Assembly (NCBI GenBank): GCA_951813085.1
Contig: OX638348.1
Location: 3,047,627-3,111,626, forward strand
Source: an uncultured Opitutaceae bacterium
GTDB taxonomy: Bacteria > Verrucomicrobiota > Verrucomicrobiia > Opitutales > Opitutaceae
Length of the DNA stretch: 64,000 bases
Direction: 5' to 3'
A program made the translations under genes and the position numbers. The notes below the pieces were generated by a model. It saw only the letters and a program-made list of their open reading frames with translations, was not told where the DNA came from and searched no databases. Below, piece by piece: positions 15,665-26,288 of this stretch (its first letter is position 1; every line of letters starts with the position of its first letter).

Positions 15665-16972
15665 TCAGTCATCGATCGTTTGCAGGACGAGTCGCCGAAA
15701 CTTTCCTCCCGTGGAATCGCGATTAATAGTCTTCTTAGTCTGTTTCAGGAGGACCCCTAAAATTTGCTCCTCTGGGTCCGCGAAATATTGGGAGTTGAAA
15801 TAGCCGCCCCAGCTAAAGCTCCCTTCGCTTCCGAGACCTCCTTTTGCAACGCTCTTTTCATTGGTAACGCCAAATGCCAGCCCATGGGAACTCGGCCCAT
15901 TCCCCATCTCAATTTGAATGGCGTTCATTGTATCCACAGTAGTCCGACTGAGGAAACGTATCCCGTTGAGTTCTCCATCATTCAACACCATCTGCAAGAA
16001 CGTGGCGTAGTCATAGGCCGTGCTCGACAAACCCGCGCCACCACTGAAATAGGTTTTCGCCCCCTTTACTGGAAAGTCCGCGTCGTAGTATTCCACTACC
16101 CCCCGGTATTTTACCCACTCGCCGTCCTTTCCCGTATGCGGTGTCACCAATCGCTCTGCCTTGTCTTCCGGTAAATAGAAGTAGGTATCCTCCATGCCAA
16201 GCGGCCCGAACAACCGCTCCTGCAGGAATGCGTCGAATGGCATACCCGACACGATTTCGATCAAGTAGCCCAGCACGTCCAATCCCAGCGAGTAGCGGTA
16301 CTTTTCGCCCGGTTCAAATACCAGAGGAAGTTTCGCTAAGCGCTTTATGTTGTCAGCCAGGAGATCCGGTTCGATAGACCACGCATCGACGATGCCCGCC
16401 TGCTTGTAGATAGTTTTGATCCCCTTGTTCGAATCGATCAGTCCATAGCCCAGGCCGGAGCTATGAGTCAGCAGCTGTCGAATAGTGACTTCCTTCTTCG
16501 CCGGAATCGACGTATAGCTGCCAGTTGCCTCATCAAACGTATCCAATATTCTAGGATTTTTGAATTCTGGGATATAATTGGATATCGGTTCGTCCAAGCC
16601 GAACAGTCCTTCCTCCCAAAGCATCATCACTGCGACCGAAGTGATCGCCTTCGTTTGGGAAGCGATCCGAAAAATATGATCTGTCTCCATCGGTGCCTCG
16701 GATGCCACGTCTGCGAGGCCATAAGCCTTATGATAGACGATCTTACCCTTCCGAGCGACAATAGCGACGAGCCCTGGAATTTCATCGTTCGCAATCGCTT
16801 GCTCCGCCATCCGATCAATCCGCTCGAGTCGGTCAGAAGAAATTCCCACGGATCGGGGGGAGCCTTTCGAGAGCGGAGCCGATCGCTGCGCGGATGGCGT
16901 CTGAGCAAAGAGGGGTACACTTGCTATCAATAGGGAGAAACAAAGGAGGCGTGGGGTCATTCCGATATTCAT
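15665..16972 (-). CDS. Exported serine hydrolase, beta-lactamase/esterase class C fold
   Basis: About 435 residues from ATG 16972; a TTG 24 bases upstream would lengthen it. A signal peptide is present (LLCFSLLIASVPLFAQ). The catalytic Ser-x-x-Lys is at residues 105-108 (RIASQTKAITS), and the Tyr element is probably EKYRYSLGLDVLGYL. The third motif near KGGLGSEGSFSWGG lacks the classical KTG. This fits the EstB/penicillin-binding-like esterase branch, and hydrolysis of an ester or peptide substrate in the periplasm is likely. Lactamase activity should not be assumed. It starts about 48 bp downstream of the deacetylase reading frame on the same strand and is probably co-transcribed with it. 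Confidence 0.8.
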   Translation of the reverse strand: MNIGMTPRLLCFSLLIASVPLFAQTPSAQRSAPLSKGSPRSVGISSDRLERIDRMAEQAIANDEIPGLVAIVARKGKIVYHKAYGLADVASEAPMETDHIFRIASQTKAITSVAVMMLWEEGLFGLDEPISNYIPEFKNPRILDTFDEATGSYTSIPAKKEVTIRQLLTHSSGLGYGLIDSNKGIKTIYKQAGIVDAWSIEPDLLADNIKRLAKLPLVFEPGEKYRYSLGLDVLGYLIEIVSGMPFDAFLQERLFGPLGMEDTYFYLPEDKAERLVTPHTGKDGEWVKYRGVVEYYDADFPVKGAKTYFSGGAGLSSTAYDYATFLQMVLNDGELNGIRFLSRTTVDTMNAIQIEMGNGPSSHGLAFGVTNEKSVAKGGLGSEGSFSWGGYFNSQYFADPEEQILGVLLKQTKKTINRDSTGGKFRRLVLQTIDD

Positions 16973-17020
16973 CCGAGAAACCGAACGAGTAATCAAGACC
17001 GATTCTTACTACTGCCAAAT

Positions 17021-18705
17021 CTATCGATAGTCGACTGGAAGCGAACTTCCTTCGTGAAACCAAATGCGGCCACTTACGCTAACAGTCTCGCCAGGAGCGC
17101 ACGGATCTAGAATCGGATCGAAATGAACGCAGGGGCAATTCGGATTGTCCCAAGTCCGCCTGCGTTTATCCCATTGGGTAACGATCCAGCGGTTTCCATC
17201 GCTCGAACGAACCGCTGCAATCGTGTCGTTCAAGAGCTTGTTTGCGTATCGAAATCCCTGGCTCCTTTGAGCATGAGGCAAACTTGGCCATTGATAAATT
17301 CCATCGCCTCTTCGGATCCATTACGTATCGTCAATTCCATTTCAACGGAGTCCTGTAACGGAAATACGCCTACATCGATTTCAACGCCGTTCGGGAGGGT
17401 CCACCGATTTCGATAGCTACCATTCTCTCCCGCGATCCAATCGGAATTTTTGATGGAAATCAGCCGATTGTCCCAAATCGTGGGTACGTGCGTATGTCCC
17501 AGAAACAGAACCCCAAACTGGTTGAACAGCGCCTCAGGAATATCCAGAACCGCATATTGCGTCGGATCCCATGGCAGGAATACGCTGAGCTTCGTTCCCC
17601 GCATGGGATCAATCATGCTGTGAAGCGCTCCGATCCGTGGGTGTCGGCCTCCCGGATAGGGAAGGATCAAAACGCGATCGTCGCGAATAGCGATTTCTGG
17701 CTCTAGCTCGCGCCCACGCCTTCTAACGGCGTCGACTGGATATCCGCTTACCGCTGCGACTTCTTCCCAGCTATAGCGATGGAATCGCCTCATATTCTCG
17801 ATCCAGAAATTCAATCTCTCGCGGGTCGCCAATTGCTCAGGCGACAACGGGCTCACTTCCCGCTTTCCCGTATATCGAAAATCGATCATCGAATCGTAGG
17901 GAGGCCTATAGTTTTCAGGAAGATACGATTCGATGTCTCGTAGAGAAATTACCGTAAACTCCTCCTGCTTCAAGTATCGCATGAATTGCCTAAATTTCTC
18001 AGGATCGCTGTGTACCCAAGGATGCGCTACGTCAGGCACGCCATGAAATTGCAGCACAACGAACTTGTCTGGCTCAGCAGAATCGACAACGCGTTGAAAG
18101 TGGCTGACATCCCATACCGGATAGGCATCAGCAGTCGTTGGGATCAACAACGGGTGATGGACAAAAGGATCATACAAAGGTCCGATTTCCACCTTTCCAT
18201 AGGCTTTCTCTGGCTGCATGCCACGTCGCGCGAAGCGTATTTCGCTCCTTTTCAGAACCTCGAATGCTTCTGGCCCAAATTTGTTTCCTGGATAGGCAAA
18301 GCTTACTGGAATGGGTACTTCCTGTTTCTGAAGCATGAAATTCACCAAGCCTAATTCCCCAGCAAGCATGCGGGCATTTTTAGGATCGCCCATGTCGCGA
18401 TGCGTCCACGTGCGATTCCCAATTTCAAATCCCATTTCGTGGATCTCTCGGATATCTTCCCACGACATGAAGTTCTCCGAGTCCTCCATCCAACGATGCG
18501 TCACGAAGAACGTAGCTCCGAATCCGAGCTCTTTCAGCAAGTGAGCAACATAGGTCCGATGCGATTTGACCGCATCGTCAAACGTCAGGACGACGACCTT
18601 TTCCTCTTGTCCCATAACCGGCACGACGATCGACAAGAGAACAGCGGCGCTCAATGCCCGAACGACGGGCCTCAATCCGACAAGATTTTGGGAGACGATG
18701 GGCAT
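17021..18705 (-). pseudogene. Exported polysaccharide deacetylase-like protein, frameshifted near the C-terminus
   Basis: The N-terminus from ATG 18705 is a signal peptide (ALSAAVLLSIVVPVMGQ). A NodB-type domain follows, with the catalytic VLTFDDAVKSH, GATFFVTHRW, FEIGNRTWTHRDMG, VSFAYPGN and VLQFHGVP. The usual zinc motif is GNHTWTH; here the first His is Arg, so one metal ligand is missing. A second domain of about 200 residues follows. The first frame ends at 17230, but another frame (17021 to about 17264) continues coherently as GFRYANKLLNDTIAAVRSSD through to VSGRIWFHEGSSLPVDYR. One base missing near 17264 explains the break. Probable target is an acetylated glycan, but activity is doubtful. 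Confidence 0.7.
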
Positions 18706-18893
18706 AGGGATAAACGGAGGGAGCGAGAAATCGGCGATCAATCTTCTTTTCGCCCCGACGAGAGTGACCCTTACCCCACTTCGAGTAAAGCTTCGATCCT
18801 GTAACGAAGCATTGCGCCTCGGCAGATCTCTCGATTATCGTAACCCATCTCTACCTCATCGCGTTTACGCATCCAATTATCCCCGCATTACAT

Positions 18894-19421
18894 ATGAAAT
18901 CGATTATCGCTGCTTGCTTCCTTTTTCCTGCTCTCGCCTGGACTCAGGGCGATCCCGTCATGATTCGCCTCGTCGACCCCTTGGATGAGCCGGAATACTA
19001 CTGCATAGACATTCCAGGTTTTCGCCAAAACGTCCGATTGGATGCCCCATTGATGGCCCACACATTGAAGCGCTTCGGATCGGCCGACGAGATGTTCGTT
19101 TTCGACTATCCTGCCAAAGGCCAAATCTATGCCGTCGAATACGGACTATGCATCGAAGCAGCCAGCTCCGCCGCCAATTCCGACATAATGTTAAAGAAGC
19201 CCAGCGACTCGCCTCTGCAAACGTTTAGCCTTACCCAAGACGGCGCTCTCGTTCTCGCGAACCACCCCACCATCGCCGTAACCGTAGCCGATGGTGTCGG
19301 AACGAAAGCCGGAGGGCCCAGCCATTTGCGTCGCGACATTAAGCTAATGCGCCTCGATGCCAAAGCATCCAAGCGTCAAACGTGGAAGCTCGTGAAATCA
19401 GCGGACTCCTGGCCCGAGTAA
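18894..19421 (+). CDS. Exported protein of unknown function
   Basis: A 175-residue protein with a signal peptide (SIIAACFLFPALAWTQ). The mature part has three segments with recurring short beta-like turns (EPEYYCIDIPGF, VEYGLCIEAASSAA, PLQTFSLTQDGALVLANHP, KRQTWKLVKS). The QTW/QTF spacing recalls ricin-type beta-trefoil proteins, but the similarity is too weak to assign. It has two Cys residues that could pair after export. It is divergent from the polysaccharide deacetylase gene with a 190-bp gap and convergent with the ABM-domain gene. Confidence 0.6.
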   Translation: MKSIIAACFLFPALAWTQGDPVMIRLVDPLDEPEYYCIDIPGFRQNVRLDAPLMAHTLKRFGSADEMFVFDYPAKGQIYAVEYGLCIEAASSAANSDIMLKKPSDSPLQTFSLTQDGALVLANHPTIAVTVADGVGTKAGGPSHLRRDIKLMRLDAKASKRQTWKLVKSADSWPE

Positions 19422-19452
19422 ATCCAACATCAAGATTCGTTTCAAAGCGAAC

Positions 19453-19764
19453 TCAGGCATCCTCGAGAATCTTCAAGGATACTTCGTCCACCCAATCGCC
19501 CGCCATTTCGCGAAACGCTAGCATATGAGGCGCTTCGAGATGCGCCTTGAGAGCATCCAATGTATCCCATTTCTCGATCACCGTCACGACCGTTTCATCC
19601 TTCAGCTGGGCATCGATTCCTGATTCCAAGTCGATCGCAGGGCGGTACTCCACGCAGCCCTCTTCTGCTAGAACCGCAGGTACGTTTGCTTTGAACGCCG
19701 AGATAAAATCGTCGCGGTGACCCGCTTTCACTTGTATGGATGCAATTACATTAATCATTTCCAT
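19453..19764 (-). CDS. Antibiotic biosynthesis monooxygenase (ABM)-domain protein
   Basis: About 103 residues from ATG 19764 (the longer frame begins at a TTG). The ferredoxin-like ABM fold is recognisable: INVIASIQVKAGHRDDFISA at the N-terminus, VLAEEGCVEYRPAIDLES in the middle, TVVTVIEKWDTLDALKAHLE, then PHMLAFREMAG. Members are small dimers that act as quinone or cofactor-free monooxygenases, haem-degrading enzymes, or YgiN-like stress proteins; the substrate is not predictable. The EKW-D-x-L-x-x-H pattern is typical. It is a single-gene unit with no biosynthetic cluster around it. Confidence 0.8.
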   Translation of the reverse strand: MEMINVIASIQVKAGHRDDFISAFKANVPAVLAEEGCVEYRPAIDLESGIDAQLKDETVVTVIEKWDTLDALKAHLEAPHMLAFREMAGDWVDEVSLKILEDA

Positions 19765-19847
19765 AGGATCGCTGAAAAATATACCATGCGCAACTCTTGT
19801 TCGAGCGGTAACGTTCAAATCACTTGTCGCCCATTGATAAGGTTACA

Positions 19848-20354
19848 CTAAATCAATCCATAAAGAGCTGCAGCCACTATCGAACACAACCCAATTAATA
19901 CAAACAATCTCCCATCCGTTTTCGCTCTCCAATTTATCGATACATTGCGAACCGCTGAGCTAAATCGAATAGCGCGAATCTGATCAAATAAGTCATCCGC
20001 CCCAATTCCCTCTAACCTCCGTTCAAGGGATAGACTGAGAAATCCTAGAAACGAAATTGCCAATCCCAAACACAGCAGAGCCAGACCAAAAAACCCTAGC
20101 GACACAATGGCGGATCCGACGATGGCAGGAATATCAATTGACTGTTTGGTCACCTCTTCGGTCACCTCCATCTCGAATACCGCTCCCTCTTGCTCTACAG
20201 TAATCCCACTTACTCGCGTCGCATCTGAATAGGCCGCATTCTCTGTCGCACTGAACTCGACCAAGGGCACGAGCTCTTCAGGCGCTACCACTGGATAATC
20301 AATACCCTCATCAGCGCTTTTATTGATCGCGCTGACGCCCTGGAGAACAACCAA
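19848..20354 (-). CDS. Unrecognised exported or membrane protein
   Basis: The readable frame is 168 codons from a TTG at 20354. It has an acidic soluble segment of about 65 residues, one long hydrophobic helix (about 75-105, AIVGSAIVSLGFFGLALLCL), a charged stretch, and a C-terminal helix (LFVLIGLCSIVAAALYGLI). The TTG lies inside a hydrophobic stretch. Extending the frame ten codons upstream to an ATT at 20382-20384 gives a textbook signal peptide (KNFLSVSACLVVLQGVSA), so the true start may be that rare codon or a mutated ATG. I recognise no family. Confidence 0.5.
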   Translation of the reverse strand: MVVLQGVSAINKSADEGIDYPVVAPEELVPLVEFSATENAAYSDATRVSGITVEQEGAVFEMEVTEEVTKQSIDIPAIVGSAIVSLGFFGLALLCLGLAISFLGFLSLSLERRLEGIGADDLFDQIRAIRFSSAVRNVSINWRAKTDGRLFVLIGLCSIVAAALYGLI

Positions 20355-20384
20355 GCAGGCCGAAACTGACAGAAAATTCTTAAT

Positions 20385-20882
20385 TTGCGATGGATGGGTG
20401 AGTAAAAAGATTAAAGCGCCCAGCGGGCGAAGCCTGGGATCAAAAATATGTCAGCAATTCACGTGCCGGAAATTCCACTCATAGAACCAATAAATGCCGG
20501 AAATCGCCTTTTCCCAGAGAAACAGCCGGTAAAGCGCTGCCAAACTCTATCTGCACCCTGATCCCTCAATCGAAAAACTGTAAACAGATCTTACAAACGT
20601 CAAAATACCTTACAGTTGTCGCAGGCGCCAATTTTGACGGTAGTTGGGTTCTTTCAACGTGATCCACCTAGAAACGTCTCTAAATTCGCGGCGCGGTTAC
20701 TGTTCAGTTAGTACAATGGATGGAGAGAGTGAACATACTCTACCCGAACAAGCGCAATTCTCAGTTGTCGGAAAGCATGAATGAGCGTTTGTACATTCAA
20801 GGCTCTTCGAGGAGCCATTCAAATGTAGTTAAATAACAAGCGCGCTTCTCTCATTGCAATTGGAATCGCTTCCGATTTCCAT
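20385..20882. other. Intergenic stretch, about 500 bp
   Basis: No convincing gene is visible. It contains an inverted repeat AACTGTAA (20576-20583) / TTACAGTT (20610-20617), a small hairpin GGCTC/GAGCC at 20801-20816, and two copies of TGCCGGAAAT about 30 bp apart near 20465-20500. A 37-codon frame at 20447 has no ribosome binding site and is not called. The two flanking genes are both on the minus strand, so this holds the promoter of the gene ending at 19848. Confidence 0.4.
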
Positions 20883-21632
20883 CTAATAGGCCACGCGTTT
20901 CGTCAGACGATATATGCGTACATAGCTTTTCTCGTGCACTTCACGAAATTGATCCAGGTCGGGATAGTCTGGATTGTCGCCCCAGTCCGTTTGCAGCGCA
21001 TCGCTAAGCGTTTCGAAGCCATCTATGGTTATGGCGTCGTAGGATCGATTGACGCCGCTCGGCGACATCACTCGCATCAGGTCCCAGCTAACAACGTTCG
21101 TCTGCCCAGCATCCATGCGCTCCTCGACGAAATCTCGCCAAATGGTATTCTCGAGTTCAAGGTAACGCCCTAAATTCGACGAGCGGGCAAAGTTGACCCT
21201 CATGAAATTCGGCCTAGACTTAATCAGGCTCACCTGGGCAAACAGGAAAACCTGATCCACCAATGTGCTCAAGTTCTGCGTCTCCACATCCAGGCGATCC
21301 ATATCAGGAAACACGGCAGTGTGATCCCATATTTCGGAGGTACTATCGACGTCCTCTAAATTTCGATACTCGTTTATAAATAAGAAATTGGCGCCCTCAT
21401 CTATATTCATTCCAGTCACAACTTCCCAAAGCTCCCATTTCACCATTTTTCGTTCCAAGATTGCTTTGCGGGCGACCTCGCTCCAGTAAGTCGTCTCATT
21501 CTCGATGAACTCTGGTATGTTCTCGCTCGGAACATATCGAGTTTGAATGCTAATGATTTGGCCAAGGGTGGAAGTGGAAAATGCGCTGGAAAACACAAGT
21601 ATCAGCGACGAGACGAGAAAGCGGTGTTTCAT
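20883..21632 (-). CDS. Exported protein with two repeated ABM-like modules
   Basis: About 249 residues from ATG 21632, which begins a signal peptide (FLVSSLILVFSSAFSTSTLGQ); an ATG at 21668 is further upstream. The mature protein contains two halves with the same pattern: NIPEFIENETTYWSEVARKA ... MVKWELWEVV, and NLGRYLELENTIWRDFVEER ... VVSWDLMRVM. This looks like an internal duplication of an alpha+beta barrel-like module (the arrangement helix with W, then strand W-x-L-W/M). No catalytic residues are evident and no family name is assigned. It stands alone between two long intergenic stretches. Confidence 0.6.
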   Translation of the reverse strand: MKHRFLVSSLILVFSSAFSTSTLGQIISIQTRYVPSENIPEFIENETTYWSEVARKAILERKMVKWELWEVVTGMNIDEGANFLFINEYRNLEDVDSTSEIWDHTAVFPDMDRLDVETQNLSTLVDQVFLFAQVSLIKSRPNFMRVNFARSSNLGRYLELENTIWRDFVEERMDAGQTNVVSWDLMRVMSPSGVNRSYDAITIDGFETLSDALQTDWGDNPDYPDLDQFREVHEKSYVRIYRLTKRVAY

Positions 21633-21668
21633 ATCATGGGGAGGGCCGAGGGTGAACATTGTGATCAC

Positions 21669-22077
21669 GCGTAGCGCACCGCCACGCGTAGATCGGTGGA
21701 ATATTCAATTATTTATACACTTTAACCGAATAGGTCAAAGGTAATAGAAACCGAACGTCCAACAATTAGCTTACCTCCTGATTCGCCTTCAAATTACCCT
21801 TTTTCATGCATAGGGTACTCATCCGGTCGCCGACAACTCATGTAACCGTGCAAATCTCGCCGCAGGTGCAGCTTTAGTTTGAACCTTTGCTCGGGAATCC
21901 TATGATTCCGTCCATACTCCGCCCTCCCTATGCCAATACGTTTCAAAAGCCTCAGCGAGAAGCGTTCACTCTAGGAAAACGCATCCCGCTATTTTGGATA
22001 CGAGCAAAGCGTATTCCAGATTTCCAGTTGTCTCAGTAAAAGCTAAACCAACGTTTCTTCCCGAACCCCGATCCTAC
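21669..22077. other. Intergenic stretch, about 410 bp
   Basis: This divergent region separates the minus-strand exported protein from the amidohydrolase. It holds a nine-base direct repeat CACGCGTAG near 21667 and 21685, and otherwise no gene or RNA that I can support. The frame open from 21994 is read as untranslated leader because the ATG at 22078 begins a proper signal peptide. Confidence 0.35.
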
Positions 22078-23383
22078 ATGAAAATCTACAAACTACTTCC
22101 CGCTTCAATACTGGTCGTATTCGCGCTCACCTCGACTCTCGCTGAGTCTCTGCGAGAGTCTATCAATCGTGACTACCAAGAGAATTTGAAGGATCTGTTC
22201 GTCCACTTTCACCAAAATCCGGAGCTTTCATTTCGCGAGTTCGAAACAGCCAGACGCATGGCGAGCGAGCTGTGGTCGCTGGGCTATGAAGTAACTGAAA
22301 AGGTAGGCCAGACCGGAGTCGTAGGCGTATTCGAAAATGGCGAGGGGCCCACCGTTATGATCAGGGCAGACATGGACGGTTTTCCGGTACGGGAGAAGAC
22401 TGGACTTTCCTATGCGTCAACGAAACGCCAAAACGACTTGTATGGCGTCGAGCAGCATGTTAATGCATGCCTGTGGTCACGATGTACACATCACTGCGCT
22501 GGTGGGTACTGCCCGACAACTCATGGAGCGCAAAGATAGCTGGTCGGGCACATTAGTCTTAATCTGCCAGCCTGCCGAGGAACGCGTTCTCGGAGCCAAA
22601 GCGATGATTGAAGATGGGCTCTACACGCGCTTCCCAAAGCCGGATTACGCCCTCGCGCTTCACGTATCCTCAGGCATCCCTCTCGGAAAAATCGTATTGC
22701 ATTCGAAAACTGCCTACTCGGGCGCCAATACCGTTGATATCATCGTCCGTGGCGTCGCCGGTCACGGGGCCTATCCGCATCGAAGCGTTGATCCTGTATT
22801 GGTCGCATCCCAAATAGTTGTCTCGCTTCAGTCAATCGTGAGCCGCACTCTCAATCCATTGGAGCCGGGAGTCATTACCGTTGGGGCGATCCATGGCGGA
22901 ACGAAGCACAACATCATCAGCGACCGAGTTGAAATGCAGCTAACGGTTCGCTCCGACAACTTCAAAACGCGCGAGATCCTACTAGATGGAATCAAGCGGG
23001 TTTCCCAAGGCGTGGCCCGATCGTTGGGCGTTCCAGAGAATTTGCTGCCCGAAGTCGTCATCTCTGAAGGAGAAAGCACGCCACCTACGATCAACGATGA
23101 AGAGACTGCCAATTTCATAAAAGGCGTATTTGAAAAAAGCCTCGAAAAGGGCACCGTCATCGACTGGCCTCGAGGAGGAATGGGAGCCGAAGACTTCGCC
23201 TATTTCGTCCACCCAGACCACGGCGTCAAAGGCGTCTACTTCAACATAGGAGGAACCGTCACCGAAAATGTCGAAGACGCGCCACCTCATCACTCTCCCC
23301 TATTCCAAATAAAGCCCGAGCCGCCCATCAAAATCGGTATCGAGGCCATGGTTGTAGCCGCAGAATCATTACTAAATAAATAG
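22078..23383 (+). pseudogene. M20-family amidohydrolase/carboxypeptidase, frameshifted
   Basis: An ATG at 22078 begins a signal peptide (ASILVVFALTSTLAES) and an M20 fold: FHQNPELSFREFETARRMAS and VMIRADMDGFPVREKTGL. At 22459 the frame reads V-E-Q-H-V and then needs removal of one A (22462 or 22463) to continue as MHACGHDVHITALVGTA, the metal site. From there it runs intact to 23383 with QPAEERVLGAKAMIEDG, VAGHGAYPH, the dimerisation domain, and GGMGAEDFAYF. Restored, it would be about 434 residues and an indole-acetyl-amino-acid/hippurate-hydrolase type enzyme. As written, the first frame stops at 22539 before the catalytic domain is complete. Confidence 0.82.
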
Positions 23384-23487
23384 AAATGAACTTCTAGCGC
23401 ATAGCCGCGCTCCTGCATCAATTAGCCTTAGCCTAAACGACTCCGTCCGCACCCTTCCCTCTCCCAGCGTTACAGACCTATTTCCCT

Positions 23488-26101
23488 ATGATACGATTGA
23501 TTTCCCTATTTATCTTTCTCCTTTCAACCACCTTGACCGCTGGCAAAAATGCGGTTCAGCTCGACGAGCTTCTAGATCCGATGCCCGTATTGGATGAATC
23601 GATACTTTCTCCAGCTGATCTTATGGGCATAGAAATTGGCGAGCGGCACTGGTACAATCACGAGATCGTTCAATATCTCGACACGCTAGCGGAATCATCG
23701 CCACGCATGGTCTCCCTGGGCGAGCATGCTCGGTCCTATGGAGGACGGCCGTTAGTCGCCTATGCTATTTCCACTCCTGAGAATCTCGCTCGACTGGACG
23801 AGATTCGCGCAAACCGAAAACACATCATCGATCCTTCATCGAACGTGAACCTGGAGGATCAACCAGCGATCCTGCACATGTGCTACAGCATCCACGGGAA
23901 TGAGCCAAGCGGCGCCAATGTCGCCCCCTTATTCGCCTACTACTTGACCGCAGCCAGAGACGCGCGCCTGCAGGCTCAACTAGAAAAAGTAGTCGTCATC
24001 TTCAATCCCGTCCTCAATCCCGATGGAGTGGATCGATTCGCTCACTGGAGCAATAGCCACAAAGGGCTCGTTCGGAGCAAAGATCCCAACGACCGTGAGC
24101 ATCGCGAGGCCTTTCCCTCCGGACGCACAAACTACTACTGGTTCGACCTAAATCGAGACTGGCTTCCCCATCAGCATCCTGAAAGCCAAGGCCGCTTGAA
24201 CCTTTTCCACGAGTGGAAGCCCAATGTACAGCTAGACTTTCATGAACAAGGGAGCGAAAGTTCCTACTTCTTCATGCTAGGCAAGCCCGAGCGAACCAAT
24301 CCGCTCACCCCTGCTTTCAATCAACAGCTGACCCTGGCCATCGCAGAATATCACAGCCGCATATTCGATAAGGAAGGAATTCTGTATTTTTCGCAGGAGA
24401 ACTACGATGACTTCTTCATGGGGAAAGGGTCCACCTACCCCGATCTGTTTGGATGCGTTGGAATCCTCTTCGAGCAGCCGAGCTCACGCGGCGCCTGGCA
24501 GAATACGCAAAACGGTCTGCTAACATTTCCGTTCTCAATCGCCAATCAGTTCAGGACATCGCTTTCCTCCCTAGAGGCCACCGCGACGCTGAAAAGCGAG
24601 CTCCTCGAATATCAAAGGAACTTCTACCTAGAGGTCGCAAAGGAAAGGAAAACCAATTCCGGCTACTTCCTAGCGACCGCTGAAGGCGACCCCACTCGCT
24701 TAAGAGAATTTGTCCGCGTGCTCCAAGGGCACACGATCGAAGTCGAACTGCTTGCCGAGGCGATCGAGGTAGAGGGATACCAGTATCCAGCCAACGAGAC
24801 CATTGCTATACCGGCCGACCAGACGCAATCCACCTATTTGAAAACGCTTTGGAATACGCAAACGAAGTTTGAGGAGAACGTTTTCTATGATGTATCCACA
24901 TGGACGCTACCCTATGCCTTCAACCTACAACACACTCGGGAACCTGCGCGAAAAGTGTCCACAAGCTCGCTACCCACTGACTTCCATGCGACGAATGCAG
25001 ACGGCGCCTTGGCGGAAAGCGCGATCGGCTATCTGATTGACTGGCGAGACAGCTCCGCTCCTTCATTGCTATATTCCGTTCTCGAAGCCGAGGCGAATGT
25101 TCGCGTAGCGACTCGACCCCTCACCGCCAGGCTTGTGGGAGGCAAAGAAAAGGAGTTTGGCTACGGAACGATATTTGTAGCGAAAGCATTGAATGACGCC
25201 ATTCCCGAGAAAGCCATCTCTGCTCTCAAGAAGGCCGCAGCGGAAGGCGTTCCCGTCTATCCCGTTGCCAGCAGTTTCACTCGCGAGGGCCTGGATCTTG
25301 GAAGTCGAGAATTTAGAACGCTCGCGCTTCCCAAAGTCATTATCGTCACAGGTTCCGGCATTTCCCCATACGATGCAGGCGAGATTTGGCACATGATTGA
25401 TAGACGTATTCAAATGCCAGTAACAATGGTGGATCATGATCGATTGAGTTCGGTCAATCTATCGGATTACACGCATGTCATAGCAACGCGTGGCCTTGCA
25501 TCACTGAACGAAGGCGGCATCGAAAAACTGAATGCGCTCATCAAGTCCGGAGGCATTTCATGGGCACAAGGCGACAACGCTATAAGATGGGCTGTCGACA
25601 AGAAACTGGCCCAAGCGGAGTGGCGACTTACCGAGAAGGAAAAAGCCGAAAAAGCGGCCAAAGAAGACAAAAAAGTTCGGACGACGAAAAGGATAAACCC
25701 GCTAAACAACTTCCTTTCGCTCAAGCGCGCGACGAGGCTGCGTTTCGCTTGGTTCGCGGAGCCATTTTCGGAGCCTCCATCGATATCACCCATCCGATCG
25801 GCTATGGATTTACGTCCGATTTTCTTCCAGTGTTCCGTCGAAGCAATCGGTTTTTCGAACCTTCGCTTACATCTACTCCACGCCCGTGCTCTACAACGAA
25901 GACCCGCTCATATCCGGATATGTGAACGAAGAAAACCGGGCACTCATCGCCGGCTCCGCCAGTCTGGTCGTCGACCAGGTCGGTCAAGGGGCTGTCGTTC
26001 TCGCTCTAGACAATCCGACCTTTCGCGCTTTTTGGTGGGGAACCCAGCGATTGCTCAGCAACGCAATCTTCTTTGGAGACTTGCTCGAGGAGCCAGAGTA
26101 A
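23488..26101 (+). pseudogene. Exported M14 zinc carboxypeptidase, frameshifted twice near the C-terminus
   Basis: It begins with a signal peptide (LISLFIFLLSTTLTAG) and a complete M14 catalytic domain. Zinc ligands are His136 and Glu139 (SIHGNEPSG) plus the His of QLDFHEQG; NPDGVDRF and DLNRDWLPHQHPES are typical, and GILFEQPSSRG carries the probable catalytic Glu. A class-I-amidotransferase-like segment follows (PKVIIVTGSGISPYDAGEIW). Two one-base losses break the end: the A6 run at 25669-25674 and the T5 run at 25851-25855. Restoring A7 and T6 gives a continuous protein of about 871 residues ending at 26101. The catalytic half is intact and might still be made. Confidence 0.8.
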
Positions 26102-26139
26102 CGAAAACCGTCAACTAGACGGCTTGGCCGGCCAGGGCG

Positions 26140-26164
26140 GATGGAGGCGCAGGCGGGAATCGAA
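26140..26164 (-). repeat. Partial copy of the tRNA-Cys 3' end (attachment-site-like)
   Basis: These 25 bases match 27713-27737, which cover the acceptor stem and half of the T arm of tRNA-Cys plus six bases beyond, at 23 of 25 positions. The two mismatches are adjacent. The copy is in the same orientation as the tRNA and 1,573 bp away, the arrangement left when an element integrates into a tRNA 3' end. The rest of 26102-26288 shows no gene. Confidence 0.65.
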
Positions 26165-26288
26165 ATTGGTAAGATAGAGTAAGAATCTGACTTATGCTCA
26201 GGGCGAGGACGAGCTGATTGCTGATGCAGCCTAACCCTGGGTGGGGTCAGATCCTAATCAACTACTGCCTCGTTCAAAAATTAAGCGC

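Noticed and set aside
20447..20560. A 37-codon plus-strand frame in an intergenic region
   Set aside because: No ribosome binding site, no family character and short length; not distinguishable from chance.
25669..25674. Programmed frameshifting at the A6 run of the M14 peptidase
   Set aside because: A second independent frameshift at a T-run is also needed to restore the end, and no stimulatory structure was seen, so mutation or sequencing error is simpler.
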